In this document: in pieces, positions 6,262 to 19,126 of the stretch
Layout of the letters: each line of letters opens with the position of its first letter
Numbering within the stretch: position 1 is the first letter of the stretch
Source of the DNA: Tridacna crocea
Lineage: Eukaryota; Mollusca; Bivalvia; Cardiida; Cardiidae
Assembly (NCBI GenBank): GCA_943736015.1
Contig: OX031069.1
Span: forward strand, 17,241,235-17,305,234
Reading direction: 5' to 3'
Length of the DNA stretch: 64,000 bases
Position numbers and translations under genes: made by a program
The notes under the pieces: model-generated
The model's database searches: none
What the model was told of the DNA's origin: nothing
Seen by the model: only the letters and a program-made list of their open reading frames with translations

Positions 6262-8343
6262 TGGATTTAAAGTTTTCTTTAAAGGCTGCTGTGCAGTCCT
6301 TGGCAAACTGCAAAGATTTCACTGAAAATGGGCAAACATTTAAGAAAATAGGGGCGCAGAAGACCGTGTTTTGGTCTTTTCAAGCCCCTTGCAAGAATTA
6401 CTTCCCTTTAACCCTCGATGCACCCACGCCCCCTCCCCAGCCCTTAACTGGATTTGCTTTTCTAACTCAGCCCACAATAAATGCTGCACATTGAAACTTT
6501 CAATTAGTCAATTTTTAGTGATCAATGTACAGTGTAAAAAAACAAACAAAAAAAAAAAAACGCCCAGAAATTAATGCAAGAATTACTTCCCTTTAACCCT
6601 CGATGCACCCAACACCCCCCTCCCCAGCCCTTTACTGGACTTGCTTTTCTAACTCAGCCCACAATAAATGCTGCACATTAGAACTTTCAATAAGCCAAAG
6701 TGATCAATGTACAGTGTAAAAAAAAAAAAAACGCCCAGAAATTAATGCAAGAATTACTTCCCTTTAACCCTCGATGTACCCAACCCCCCCCTCCCCCCAG
6801 TCCTTAACTGGATTTGCTTTTCTAACTCAGCCCACAATAAATGCTGCACATTGAAACTTTCAATAAGCCAAAGTGATCAATGTACAGTGTAAAAAGAAAA
6901 CGCACAGAAATTAATGTGACAAGTGGCTAAAAAAAGATTGTAAACTCTTTCAGTTGCTTCCTATTGCATAAATCAAACAAAGGCAACTGAAGTGTAATTT
7001 TTCTAATCTCTTCAAACTGCAACAAGAAACCCAGTTACGTTGACTATGTGCCAGTTACGCTCATGCGAAAACCTCAGAAATTAATGCGACAAGTGGCTAA
7101 AAAAAGCCTGAAGACTCTCATATATCAAACAAAGGCAACTGAAGTGTAATTTTTCCAATCTCTTCAAACCGCAACAAGAAACCCAGTTACGTCGACTACC
7201 GTCTCATAGGTGCCAGTTACGCTCATGCGAAAACCCCAGAAAATAATGCAACAAGTGGCAAAAAAAAGACTGAAGACTCTTTCAGTAGCAACTGCTTCTT
7301 ATTGCATAAATCAAACAAAAGGAACTAAATTTTTAATTTATACTTTTTTCTCCAATCTCTTTATACCGTGACCACAAATCCATTTACGTTGACTGCCATC
7401 GGATACGCAAAAACGCGAAAAATCGACTTACGGAACATTTCATAGCAGAGGACACCTGTTGCTTAATAGGTCAAATATAGGGAATTTAGTTTCTAATATC
7501 TGTTTTTTATTTCTGCAATCTTTATTTACCGTGACGACAAACCCTTTTAGGTTGTCTATTGTCTCGCAGGTGCCACTTACGTATCCGCAAAAACATGAAA
7601 AATCGACTTATGGAATATCTTATAGCAGACGACAACTGTTGCTTGAGTCAATTATAGGGATTTTTCTTTTTCTTTTTCTCTTACTAGGGCCATTGATTTG
7701 GTTACGATGACCATCTAACCCATACGTGACTGTTACGTACCGCGCATAAAATTGTAAAATCAGCTTCGACACTTTTGGAGGCAACTGAAACCTGTCGTAC
7801 AAATCAAAGAAAGGTAAACCAAATTTTTCCCTGTTTTCTTACCAGGGTCATGAAAACATTGAACCAATTTAGACGACCGCGTGAGTCAAAAGTCAATTTT
7901 ATGTTTAATCTCTGCGCAAAATATAAAATTCAGAAGCAACCCGTTGCTGTTGCGAAAACTTTTTCCGACAAAAAAATCTTGTTCTTGTTTGAAGAATTTA
8001 GAAGTAGGCCATAAAGACACAATAAGATGTAAGAATAACTAAAAATCAATTGCTTCCTTGATCGGGTAGAAAACATTGTGGGAAAAGGAGAAAATGCTGG
8101 TAGCCTGCATTGTCTCCTTTCCTCAGATTACTTTCAAAAGCCTTCTTTAAAAGGCGTCATGCATTGTGTGGTAAAAGGTTAATAATTATCCAATCAGAGA
8201 AGCTTTAAGGAAATCAGAATGGATACCAGCAGCCAATCAGAGAAGACTTAAGAAATTCAACAGCCAATCAGAGAGCTTCAAAATCGCTCGAAATTGGCGC
8301 CAAAATTTATCAATTAAAAAACAGTGAAAAAAACGGCATAAAA
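6261..8343 (+). repeat. Array unit 4 (2083 bp), near-duplicate of unit 2
   Basis: It shares with unit 2 the CGCACAG junction, CAAACTGC, ACGCAAAAACGCG, CTCTTACTAGG, GTTACGTACC and CAACCCGTTGC. It differs in CCGCGTGAGTC (CCGCATGAGTC in unit 2). A shared haplotype 4168 bp away points to exchange at a two-unit register. Confidence 0.95.
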
Positions 8344-8344
8344 G
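8190..8344 (+). promoter_or_regulatory. Promoter module upstream of unit 5
   Basis: CCAAT at 8190, 8233 and 8264; E2F palindrome 8294-8303; CATAAAAG 8337-8344. Intact. Confidence 0.6.
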
Positions 8345-10427
8345 TGGATTTAAAGTTTTCTTTAAAGGCTGCTGTGCAGTCCTTGGCAAACTGCAAAGAT
8401 TTCACTGAAAATGGGCAAACATTTAAGAAAATAGGGGCGCAGAAGACCGTGTTTTGGTCTTTTCAAGCCCCTTGCAAGAATTACTTCCCTTTAACCCTCG
8501 ATGCACCCACGCCCCCTCCCCAGCCCTTAACTGGATTTGCTTTTCTAACTCAGCCCATAATAAATGCTGCACATTGAAACTTTCAATTAGTCAATTTTTA
8601 GTGATCAATGTACAGTGTAAAAAAAAAAACAAAAAAAAAAAAACGCCCAGAAATTAATGCAAGAATTACTTCCCTTTAACCCTCGATGCAACCAACACCC
8701 CCCTCCCCAGCCCTTTACTGGACTTGCTTTTCTAACTCAGCCCACAATAAATGCTGCACATTAGAACTTTCAATAAGCCAAAGTGATCAATGTACAGTGT
8801 AAAAAAAAAAAAACGCCCAGAAATTAATGCAAGAATTACTTCCCTTTAACCCTCGATGTACCCACCCCCCCCCCTCCCCCCAGTCCTTAACTGGATTTGC
8901 TTTTCTAACTCAGCCCACAATAAATGCTGCACATTGAAACTTTCAATAAGCCAAAGTGATCAATGTACAGTGTAAAAAGAAAACGCCCAGAAATTAATGT
9001 GACAAGTGGCTAAAAAAAGATTGTAAACTCTTTCAGTTGCTTCCTATTGCATAAATCAAACAAAGGCAACTGAAGTGTAATTTTTCTAATCTCTTCAAAC
9101 TGCAACAAGAAACCCAGTTACGTTGACTATGTGCCAGTTACGCTCATGCGAAAACCTCAGAAATTAATGCGACAAGTGGCTAAAAAAAGCCTGAAGACTC
9201 TCATATATCAAACAAAGGCAACTGAAGTGTAATTTTTCCAATCTCTTCAAACCGCAACAAGAAACCCAGTTACGTCGACTACCGTCTCATAGGTGCCAGT
9301 TACGCTCATGCGAAAACCCCAGAAAATAATGCAACAAGTGGCAAAAAAAAAGACTGAAGACTCTTTCAGTAGCAACTGCTCCTTATTGCATAAATCAAAC
9401 AAAAGGAACTAAATTTTTAATTTATATTTTTTTCTCCAATCTCTTTATACCGTGACCACAAATCCATTTACGTTGACTGCCATCGGATACGCGAAAACGC
9501 GAAAAATCGACTTACGGAACATTTCATAGCAGAGGACACCTGTTGCTTAATAGGTCAAATATAGGGAATTTAGTTTCTAATATCTGTTTTTTATTTCTGC
9601 AATCTTTATTTACCGTGACGACAAACCCTTTTAGGTTGTCTATTGTCTCGCAGGTGCCACTTACGTATCCGCAAAAACATGAAAAATCGACTTATGGAAT
9701 ATCTTATAGCAGACGACAACTGTTGCTTGAGTCAATTATAGGGATTTTTCTTTTTCTTTTTCTCTCACTAGGGCCATTGATTTGGTTACGATGACCATCT
9801 AACCCATACGTGACTGTTACGTGCCGCGCATAAAATTGTAAAATCAGCTTCGACACTTTTGGAGGCAACTGAAACCTGTCGTACAAATCAAAGAAAGGTA
9901 AACCAAATTTTTCCCTGTTTTCTTACCAGGGTCATGAAAACATTGAACCAATTTAGACGACCGCGTGAGTCAAAAGTCAATTTTATGTTTAATCTCTGCG
10001 CAAAATATAAAATTCAGAAGCAACCGGTTGCTGTTGCGAAAACTTTTTCCGACAAAAAAATCTTGTTCTTGTTTGAAGAATTTAGAAGTAGGCCATAAAG
10101 ACACAATAAGATGTAAGAATAACTAAAAATCAATTGCTTCCTTGATCGGGTAGAAAACATTGTGGGAAAAGGAGAAAATGCTGGTAGCCTGCATTGTCTC
10201 CTTTCCTCAGATTACTTTCAAAAGCCTTCTTTAAAAGGCGTCATGCATTGTGTGGTAAAAGGTTAATAATTATCCAATCAGAGAAGCTTTAAGGAAATCA
10301 GAATGGATAGCAGCAGCCAATCAGAGAAGACTTAAGAAATTCAACAGCCAATCAGAGAGCTTCAAAATCGCTCGAAATTGGCGCCAAAATTTATCAATTA
10401 AAAAACAGTGAAAAAAACGGCATAAAA
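8344..10427 (+). repeat. Array unit 5 (2084 bp)
   Basis: Private variants: the A1 polyadenylation region reads CCCATAATAAATG, A2 has GCAACCAACACC, A3 has a longer C tract after GTACCCA, B3 has ACTGCTCCTTATTG, and GATAGCAGC lies between the first and second CCAAT boxes. Confidence 0.95.
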
Positions 10428-10428
10428 G
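10274..10428 (+). promoter_or_regulatory. Promoter module upstream of unit 6
   Basis: CCAAT at 10274, 10317 and 10348; E2F palindrome 10378-10387; CATAAAAG 10421-10428. A private GATAGCAGC sits just upstream of the second CCAAT box, where other copies have GATACCAGC. Confidence 0.6.
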
Positions 10429-10698
10429 TGGATTTAAAGTTTTCTTTAAAGGCTGCTGTGCAGTCCTTGGCAAACTGCAAAGATTTCACTGAAAATGGGC
10501 AAACATTTAAGAAAATAGGGGCGCAGAAGACCGTGTTTTGGTCTTTTCAAGCCCCTTGCAAGAATTACTTCCCTTTAACCCTCGATGCACCCACGCCCCC
10601 TCCTCAGCCCTTAACTGGATTTGCTTTTCTAACTCAGCCCACAATAAATGCTGCACATTGAAACTTTCAATTAGTCAATTTTTAGTGATCAATGTACA

Positions 10699-10734
<36 letters not shown>

Positions 10735-12518
10735 GCCCAGAAATTAATGCAAGAATTACTTCCCTTTAACCCTCGATGCACCCAACACCCCCCTCCCCAG
10801 CCCTTTACTGGACTTGCTTTTCTAACTCAGCCCACAATAAATGCTGCACATTAGAACTTTCAATAAGCCAAAGTGATCAATGTACAGTGTAAAAAAAAAA
10901 AAAAACGCCCAGAAATTAATGCAAGAATTACTTCCCTTTAACCCTCGATGTACCCAACCCCCCCCCTCCCCCCAGTCCTTAACTGGATTTGCTTTTCTAA
11001 CTCAGCCCACAATAAATGCTGCACATTGAAACTTTCAATAAGCCAAAGTGATCAATGTACAGTGTAAAAAGAAAACGCCCAGAAATTAATGTGACAAGTG
11101 GCTAAAAAAAGATTGTAAACTCTTTCAGTTGCTTCCTATTGCATAAATCAAACAAAGGCAACTGAAGTGTAATTTTTCTAATCTCTTCAAACTGCAACAA
11201 GAAACCCAGTTACGTTGACTATGTGCCAGTTACGCTCATGCGAAAACCTCAGAAATTAATGCGACAAGTGGCTAAAAAAAGCCTGAAGACTCTCATATAT
11301 CAAACAAAGGCAACTGAAGTGTAATTTTTCCAATCTCTTCAAACCGCAACAAGAAACCCAGTTACGTCGACTACCGTCTCATAGGTGCCAGTTACGCTCA
11401 TGCGAAAACCCCAGAAAATAATGCAACAAGTGGCAAAAAAAAGACTGAAGACTCTTTCAGTAGCAACTGCTTCTTATTGCATAAATCAAACAAAAGGAAC
11501 TAAATTTTTAATTTATATTTTTTTCTCCAATCTCTTTATACCGTGACCACAAATCCATTTACGTTGACTGCCATCGGATACGCGAAAACGCGAAAAATCG
11601 ACTTACGGAACATTTCATAGCAGAGGACACCTGTTGCTTAATAGGTCAAATATAGGGAATTTAGTTTCTAATATCTGTTTTTTATTTCTGCAATCTTTAT
11701 TTACCGTGACGACAAACCCTTTTAGGTTGTCTATTGTCTCACAGGTGCCACTTACGTATCCGCAAAAACATGAAAAATCGACTTATGGAATATCTTATAG
11801 CAGACGACAACTGTTGCTTGAGTCAATTATAGGGATTTTTCTTTTTCTTTTTCTCTCACTAGGGCCATTGATTTGGTTACGATGACCATCTAACCCATAC
11901 GGGACTGTTACGTGCCGCGCATAAAATTGTAAAATCAGCTTCGACACTTTTGGAGGCAACTGAAACCTGTCGTACAAATCAAAGAAAGGTAAACCAAATT
12001 TTTCCCTGTTTTCTTACCAGGGTCATGAAAACATTGAACCAATTTAGACGACCGCGTGAGTCAAAAGTCAATTTTATGTTTAATCTCTGCGCAAAATATA
12101 AAATTCAGAAGCAACCGGTTGCTGTTGCGAAAACTTTTTCCGACAAAAAAATCTTGTTCTTGTTTGAAGAATTTAGAAGTAGGCCATAAAGACACAATAA
12201 GATGTAAGAATAACTAAAAATCAATTGCTTCCTTGATAGGGTAGAAAACATTGTGGGAAAAGGAGAAAATGCTGGTAGCCTGCATTGTCTCCTTTTCTCA
12301 GATTACTTTCAAAAGCCTTCTTTAAAAGGCGTCATGCATTGTGTGGTAAAAGGTTAATAATTATCCAATCAGAGAAGCTTTAAGGAAATCAGAATGGATA
12401 CCAGCAGCCAATCAGAGAAGACTTAAGAAATTCAACAGCCAATCAGAGAGCTTCAAAATCGCTCGAAATTGGCGCCAAAATTTATCAATTAAAAAACAGT
12501 GAAAAAAACGGCATAAAA
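10428..12518 (+). repeat. Array unit 6 (2091 bp)
   Basis: It is slightly long because the A1 tail is an uninterrupted run of 31 A (10703-10733), the longest pure A run in the window by my count. Other private changes are CTCCTCAGCCC in A1, GTCTCACAGG in B4, ATACGGGACTG in B5 and CCTTTTCTCAG beside the conserved hairpin. Confidence 0.95.
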
Positions 12519-12519
12519 G
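12365..12519 (+). promoter_or_regulatory. Promoter module upstream of unit 7
   Basis: CCAAT at 12365, 12408 and 12439; E2F palindrome 12469-12478; CATAAAAG 12512-12519. Intact. Confidence 0.6.
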
Positions 12520-14956
12520 TGGATTTAAAGTTTTCTTTAAAGGCTGCTGTGCAGTCCTTGGCAAACTGCAAAGATTTCACTGAAAATGGGCAAACATTTA
12601 AGAAAGTAGGGGCGCAGAAGACCGTGTTTTGGTCTTTTCAAGCCCCTTGCAAGAATTACTTCCCTTTAACCCTCGATGCACCCACGCCCCCTCCCCAGCC
12701 CTTAACTGGATTTGCTTTTCTAACTCAGCCCACAATAAATGCTGCACATTGAAACTTTCAATTACTCAATTTTTAGTGATCAATGTACAGTGTAAAAAAA
12801 AAAACACAAAAAAAAAAAAACGCCCAGAAATTAATGCAAGAATTACTTCCCTTTAACCCTCGATGCACCCAACACCCCCCTCCCCAGCCCTTTACTGGAC
12901 TTGCTTTTCTAACTCAGCCCACAATAAATGCTGCACATTAGAACTTTCAATAAGCCAAAGTGATCAATGTACAGTGTAAAAAAAAAAAAAACGCCCAGAA
13001 ATTAATGCAAGAATTACTTCCCTTTATCCCTCGATGCACCCACGCCCCCTCCCTAGCCCTTAACTGGATTTGCTTTTCTAACTCAGCCCACAATAAATGC
13101 TGCACATTGAAACTTTCAATTAGTCAATTTTTAGTCATCAATGTACAGTGTAAAAAAAAAAACAAACACAAAAAAACGCCCAGAAATTAATGCAAGAATT
13201 ACTTCCCTTTAACCCTCGATGCACCCAACACCCCCCTCCCCAGCCCTTTACTGGACTTGCTTTTCTAACTCAGCCCACAATAAATGCTGCACATTAGAAC
13301 TTTCAATAAGCCAAAGTGATCAATGTACAGTGTAAAAAAAAAAAACGCCCAGAAATTAATGCAAGAATTACTTCCCTTTAACCCTAGATGTACCCAATCC
13401 CCCCTCCCCCCAGTCCTTAACTGAATTTGCTTTTCTAACTCAGCCCACAATAAATGCTGCACATTGAAACTTTCAATAAGCCAAAGTGATCAATGTACAG
13501 TGTAAAAAGAAAACGCCCAGAAATTAATGTGACAAGTGGCTAAAAAAAGATTGTAAACTCTTTCAGTTTCTTCCTATTGCATAAATCAAACAAAGGCAAC
13601 TGAAGTGTAATTTTTCTAATCTCTTCAAACCACAACAAGAAACCCAGTTACGTTGACTATGTGCCAGTTACGCTCATGCGAAAACCTCAGAAATTAATGC
13701 GACAAGTGGCTAAAAAAAGCCTGAAGACTCTCATATATCAAACAAAGGCAACTGAAGTGTAATTTTTCCAATCTCTTCAAACCGCAACAAGAAACCCAGT
13801 TACGTTGACTACCGTCTCATAGGTGCCAGTTACGCTCATGCGAAAACCCCAGAAAATAATGCAACAAGTGGCAAAAAAAAGACTGAAGACTCTTTCAGTA
13901 GCAACTGCTTCTTATTGCATAAATCAAACAAAAGGAACTAAATTTTTAATTTATATTTTTTTCTCCAATCTCTTTATACCGTGACCACAAATCCATTTAC
14001 GTTGACTGCCATCGTATCCGCAAAAACGTGAAAAATCGACTTACGGAACATTTCATAGCAGAGGACACCTGTTGCTTAATAGGTCAAATATAGGGAATTT
14101 AGTTTCTAATATCTGTTTTTTATTTCTGCAATCTTTATTTACCGTGACGACAAACCCTTTTAGGTTGTCTATTGTCTCGCAGGTGCCACTTACGTATCCG
14201 CAAAAACATGAAAAATCGACTTATGGAATATCTTATAGCAGACGACAACTGTTGCTTGAGTCAATTATAGGGATTTTTCTTTTTCTTTTTCTCTCACTAG
14301 GGCCATTGATTTGGTTACGATGACCATCTAACCCATACGTGACTGTTACGTGCCGCGCATAAAATTGTAAAATCAGCTTCGACACTTTTGGAGGCAACTG
14401 AAACCTGTCGTACAAATCAAAGAAAGGTAAACCAAATTTTTCCCTGTTTTCTTACCAGGGTCATGAAAACATTGAACCAATTTAGACGACCGCGTGAGTC
14501 AAAAGTCAATTTTATGTTTAATCTCTGCGCAAAATATAAAATTCAGAAGCAACCGGTTGCTGTTGCGAAAACTTTTTCCGACAAAAAAATCTTGTTCTTG
14601 TTTGAAGAATTTAGGAGTAGGCCATAAAGACACAATAAGATGTAAGAATAACTAAAAATCAATTACTTCCTTGATAGGGTAGAAAACATTGTGGGAAAAG
14701 GAGAAAATGCTGGTAGCCTGCATTGTCTCCTTTCCTCAGATTACTTTCAAAAGCCTTCTTTAAAAGGCGTCATGCATTGTGTGGTAAAAGGTTAATAATT
14801 ATCCAATCAGAGAAGCTTTAAGGAAATCAGAATGGATACCAGCAGCCAATCAGAGAAGACTTAAGAAATTCAACAGCCAATCAGAGAGCTTCAAAATCGC
14901 TCGAAATTGGCGCCAAAATTTATCAATTAAAAAACAGTGAAAAAAACGGCATAAAA
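12519..14956 (+). repeat. Array unit 7 (2438 bp), hybrid with five A monomers
   Basis: The unit is longer than its neighbours by about two monomers. The A block reads A1(alpha)-A2-A1(beta)-A2-A3. The second A1 has the beta markers TTTATCCCTC, CCCTAGCCC and TTAGTCATC, and the following A3 has CCTAGATGTACCCAATC. B1 has TTCAGTTTCTTCC and CAAACCACAAC. The layout fits an unequal exchange between an alpha and a beta unit. It begins the first copy of the three-unit block. Confidence 0.95.
12649..13528 (+). repeat. Expanded A block of unit 7 (five monomers)
   Basis: Monomers start at 12649 (A1 alpha), 12836 (A2), 13007 (A1 beta), 13192 (A2) and 13361 (A3). The beta A1 has no upstream transcript start of its own; it follows an A2 junction. 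The A block is about 350 bp longer than in ordinary units. Confidence 0.9.
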
Positions 14957-14957
14957 G
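14803..14957 (+). promoter_or_regulatory. Promoter module upstream of unit 8
   Basis: CCAAT at 14803, 14846 and 14877; E2F palindrome 14907-14916; CATAAAAG 14950-14957. Intact. Confidence 0.6.
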
Positions 14958-15227
14958 TGGATTTAAAGTTTTCTTTAAAGGCTGCTGTGCAGTCCTTGGC
15001 AAACTGCAAAGATTTCACTGAAAATGGGCAAACATTTAAGAAAATAGGGGCGCAGAAGACCGTGTTTTGGTCTTTTCAAGCCCCTTGCAAGAATTACTTC
15101 CCTTTAACCCTCGATGCACCCACGCCCCCTCCCCAGCCCTTAACTGGATTTGCTTTTCTAACTCGGCCCACAATAAATGCTGCACATTGAAACTTTCAAT
15201 TAGTCAATTTTTAGTCATCAATGTACA

Positions 15228-15258
<31 letters not shown>

Positions 15259-17041
15259 CCGCACAGAAATTAATGCAAGAATTACTTCCCTTTAACCCTC
15301 GATGCACCCAACACCCCCCTCCCCAGCCCTTTACTGGACTTGCTTTTCTAACTCAGCCCACAATAAATGCTGCACATTAGAACTTTCAATAAGCCAAAGT
15401 GATCAATGTACAGTGTAAAAAAAAAAAAACGCCCAGAAATTAATGCAAGAATTACTTCCCTTTAACCCTCGATGTACCAAACCCCCCCCTCCCCCCAGTC
15501 CTTAACTGGATTTGCTTTTCTAACTCAGCCCACAATAAATGCTGCACATTGAAACTTTCAATAAGCCAAAGTGATCAATGTACAGTGTAAAAAGAAAACG
15601 CCCAGAAATTAATGTGACAAGTGGCTAAAAAAAGATTGTAAACTCTTTCAGTTGCTTCCTATTGCATAAATCAAACAAAGGCAACTGAAGTGTAATTTTT
15701 CTAATCTCTTCAAACCGCAACAAGAAACCCAGTTACGTTGACTATGTGCCAGTTACGCTCATGCGAAAACCTCAGAAATTAATGCGACAAGTGGCTAAAA
15801 AAAGCCTGAAGACTCTCATATATCGAACAAAGGCAACTGAAGTGTAATTTTTCCAATCTCTTCAAACCGCAACAAGAAACCCAGTTACGTCGACTACCGT
15901 CTCATAGGTGCCAGTTACGCTCATGCGAAAACCCCAGAAAATAATGCAACAAGTGGCAAAAAAAAGACTGAAGACTCTTTCAGTAGCAACTGCTTCTTAT
16001 TGCATAAATCAAACAAAAGGAACTAAATTTTTAATTTATATTTTTTTCTCCAATCTCTTTATACCGTGACCACAAATCCATTTACGTTGACTGCCATCGG
16101 ATACGCGAAAACGCGAAAAATCGACTTACGGAACATTTCATAGCAGAGGACACCTGTTGCTTAATAGGTCAAATATAGGGAATTTAGTTTCTAATATCTG
16201 TTTTTTATTTCTGCAATCTTTATTTACCGTGACGACAAACCCTTTTAGGTTGTCTATTGTCTCGCAGGTGCCACTTACGTATCCGCAAAAACATGAAAAA
16301 TCGACTTATGGAATATCTTATAGCAGACGACAACTGTTGCTTGAGTCAATTATAGGGATTTTTCTTTTTCTTTTTCTCTCACTAGGGCCATTGATTTGGT
16401 TACGATGACCATCTAACCCATACGTGACTGTTACGTGCCGCGCATAAAATTGTAAAATCAGCTTCGACACTTTTGGAGGCAACTGAAACCTGTCGTACAA
16501 ATCAAAGAAAGGTAAACCAAATTTTTCCCTGTTTTCTTACCAGGGTCATGAAAACATTGAACCAATTTAGACGACCGCGTGAGTCAAAAGTCAATTTTAT
16601 GTTTAATCTCTGCGCAAAATATAAAATTCAGAAGCATACGGTTGCTGTTGCGAAAACTTTTTCCGACAAAAAAATCTTGTTCTTGTTTGAAGAATTTAGA
16701 AGTAGGCCATAAAGACACAATAAGATGTAAGAATAACTAAAAATCAATTGCTTCCTTGATAGGGTAGAAAACATTGTGGGAAAAGGAGAAAATGCTGGTA
16801 GCCTGCATTGTCTCCTTTCCTCAGATTACTTTCAAAAGCCTTCTTTAAAAGGCGTCATGCATTGTGTGGTAAAAGGTTAATAATTATCCAATCAGAGAAG
16901 CTTTAAGGAAATCAGAATGGATACCAGCAGCCAATCAGAGAAGACTTAAGAAATTCAACAGCCAATCAGAGAGCTTCAAAATCGCTCGAAATTGGCGCCA
17001 AAATTTATCAATTAAAAAACAGTGAAAAAAACGGCATAAAA
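14957..17041 (+). repeat. Array unit 8 (2085 bp)
   Basis: Diagnostic variants shared only with unit 11 are CTCGGCCCAC beside the A1 polyadenylation signal and TATCGAACAAAG in B2. The B6 end reads GCATACGGTTGC. The A1/A2 junction reads CCGCACAG. Confidence 0.95.
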
Positions 17042-17042
17042 G
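16888..17042 (+). promoter_or_regulatory. Promoter module upstream of unit 9
   Basis: CCAAT at 16888, 16931 and 16962; E2F palindrome 16992-17001; CATAAAAG 17035-17042. Intact. Confidence 0.6.
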
Positions 17043-19125
17043 TGGATTTAAAGTTTTCTTTAAAGGCTGCTGTGCAGTCCTTGGCAAACTGCAAAGATTT
17101 CACTGAAAATGGGCAAACATTTAAGAAAATAGGGGCGCAGAAGACCGTGTTTTGGTCTTCTCAAGCCCCTTGCAAGAATTACTTCCCTTTATCCCTCGAT
17201 GCACCCACGCCCCCTCCCCAGCCCTTAACTGGATTTGCTTTTCTAACTCAGCCCACAATAAATGCTGCACATTGAAACTTTCAATTAGTCAATTTTTAGT
17301 CATCAATGTACAGTGTAAAAAGAAAACACAAAAAAAAAAAAACGCCCAGAAATTAATGCAAGAATTACTTCCCTTTAACCCTCGATGCACCCAACACCCC
17401 CCTCCCCAGCCCTTTACTGGACTTGCTTTTCTAACTCAGCCCACAATAAATGCTGCACATTAGAACTTTCAATAAGCCAAAGTGATCAATGTACAGTGTA
17501 AAAAAAAAAAAAACGCCCAGAAATTAATGCAAGAATTACTTCCCTTTAACCCTCGATGTACCCAACCCCCCCCTCCTCCCAGTCCTTAACTGGATTTGCT
17601 TTTCTAACTCAGCCCACAATAAATGCTGCACATTGAAACTTTCAATAAGCCAAAGTGATCAATGTACAGTGTAAAAAGAAAACGCCCAGAAATTAATGTG
17701 ACAAGTGGCTAAAAAAAGATTGTAAACTCTTTCAGTTGCTTCCTATTGCATAAATCAAACAAAGGCAACTGAAGTGTAATTTTTCTAATCTCTTCAAACC
17801 GCAACAAGAAACCCAGTTACGTTGACTATGTGCCAGTTACGCTCATGCGAAAACCTCAGAAATTAATGCGACAAGTGGCTAAAAAAAGCCTGAAGACTCT
17901 CATATATCAAACAAAGGCAACTGAAGTGTAATTTTTCCAATCTCTTCAAACCGCAACAAGAAACCCAGTTACGTCGACTACCGTCTCATAGGTGCCAGTT
18001 ACGCTCATGCGAAAACCCCAGAAAATAATGCAACAAGTGGCAAAAAAAAGACTGAAGACTCTTTCAGTAGCAACTGCTTCTTATTGCATAAATCAAACAA
18101 AAGGAACTAAATTTTTAATTTATATTTTTTTCTCCAATCTCTTTATACCGTGACCACAAATCCATTTACGTTGACTGCCATCGGATACGCGAAAACGCGA
18201 AAAATCGACTTACGGAACATTTCATAGCAGAGGACACCTGTTGCTTAATAGGTCAAATATAGGGAATTTAGTTTCTAATATCTGTTTTTTATTTCTGCAA
18301 TCTTTATTTACCGTGACGACAAACCCTTTTAGGTTGTCTATTGTCTCGCAGGTGCCACTTACGTATCCGCAAAAACATGAAAAATCGACTTATGGAATAT
18401 CTTATAGCAGACGACAACTGTTGCTTGAGTCAATTATAGGGATTTTTCTTTTTCTTTTTCTCTCACTAGGGCCATTGATTTGGTTACGATGACCATCTAA
18501 CCCATACGTGACTGTTACGTGCCGCGCATAAAATTGTAAAATCAGCTTCGACACTTTTGGAGGCAACTGAAACCTGTCGTACAAATCAAAGAAAGGTAAA
18601 CCAAATTTTTCCCTGTTTTCTTACCAGGGTCATGAAAACATTGAACCAATTTAGACGACCGCGTGAGTCAAAAGTCAATTTTATGTTTAATCTCTGCGCA
18701 AAATATAAAATTCAGAAGCAACCCGTTGCTGTTGCGAAAACTTTTTCCGACAAAAAAATCTTGTTCTTGTTTGAAGAATTTAGAAGTAGGCCATAAAGAC
18801 ACAATAAGATGTAAGAATAACTAAAAATCAATTGCTTCCTTGATAGGGTAGAAAACATTGTGGGAAAAGGAGAAAATGCTGGTAGCCTGCATTGTCTCCT
18901 TTCCTCAGATTACTTTCAAAAGCCTTCTTTAAAAGGCGTCATGCATTGTGTGGTAAAAGGTTAATAATTATCCAATCAGAGAAGCTTTAAGGAAATCAGA
19001 ATGGATACCAGCAGCCAATCAGAGAAGACTTAAGAAATTCAACAGCCAATCAGAGAGCTTCAAAATCGCTCGAAATTGGCGCCAAAATTTATCAATTAAA
19101 AAACAGTGAAAAAAACGGCATAAAA
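17042..19125 (+). repeat. Array unit 9 (2084 bp)
   Basis: Beta-like A1: GTCTTCTCAAG, TTTATCCCTC and TTAGTCATC, but CCCCAGCCC rather than CCCTAGCCC. The A1 tail is interrupted by G and C. A3 has CCCTCCTCCCAG. It is the third unit of the first three-unit block and corresponds to unit 12. Confidence 0.95.
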
Positions 19126-19126
19126 G
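18972..19126 (+). promoter_or_regulatory. Promoter module upstream of unit 10
   Basis: CCAAT at 18972, 19015 and 19046; E2F palindrome 19076-19085; CATAAAAG 19119-19126. Intact. Confidence 0.6.

Larger units (their letters stand above)
12519..19125 (+). repeat. Higher-order block, copy 1 (units 7-8-9, 6607 bp)
   Basis: The order of a long five-A-monomer unit, then a CTCGGCCCAC/TATCGAAC unit, then a GTCTTCTCAAG unit repeats in the next 6.6 kb. The shared rare variants in order show that the three units were duplicated as one segment. Confidence 0.88.
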
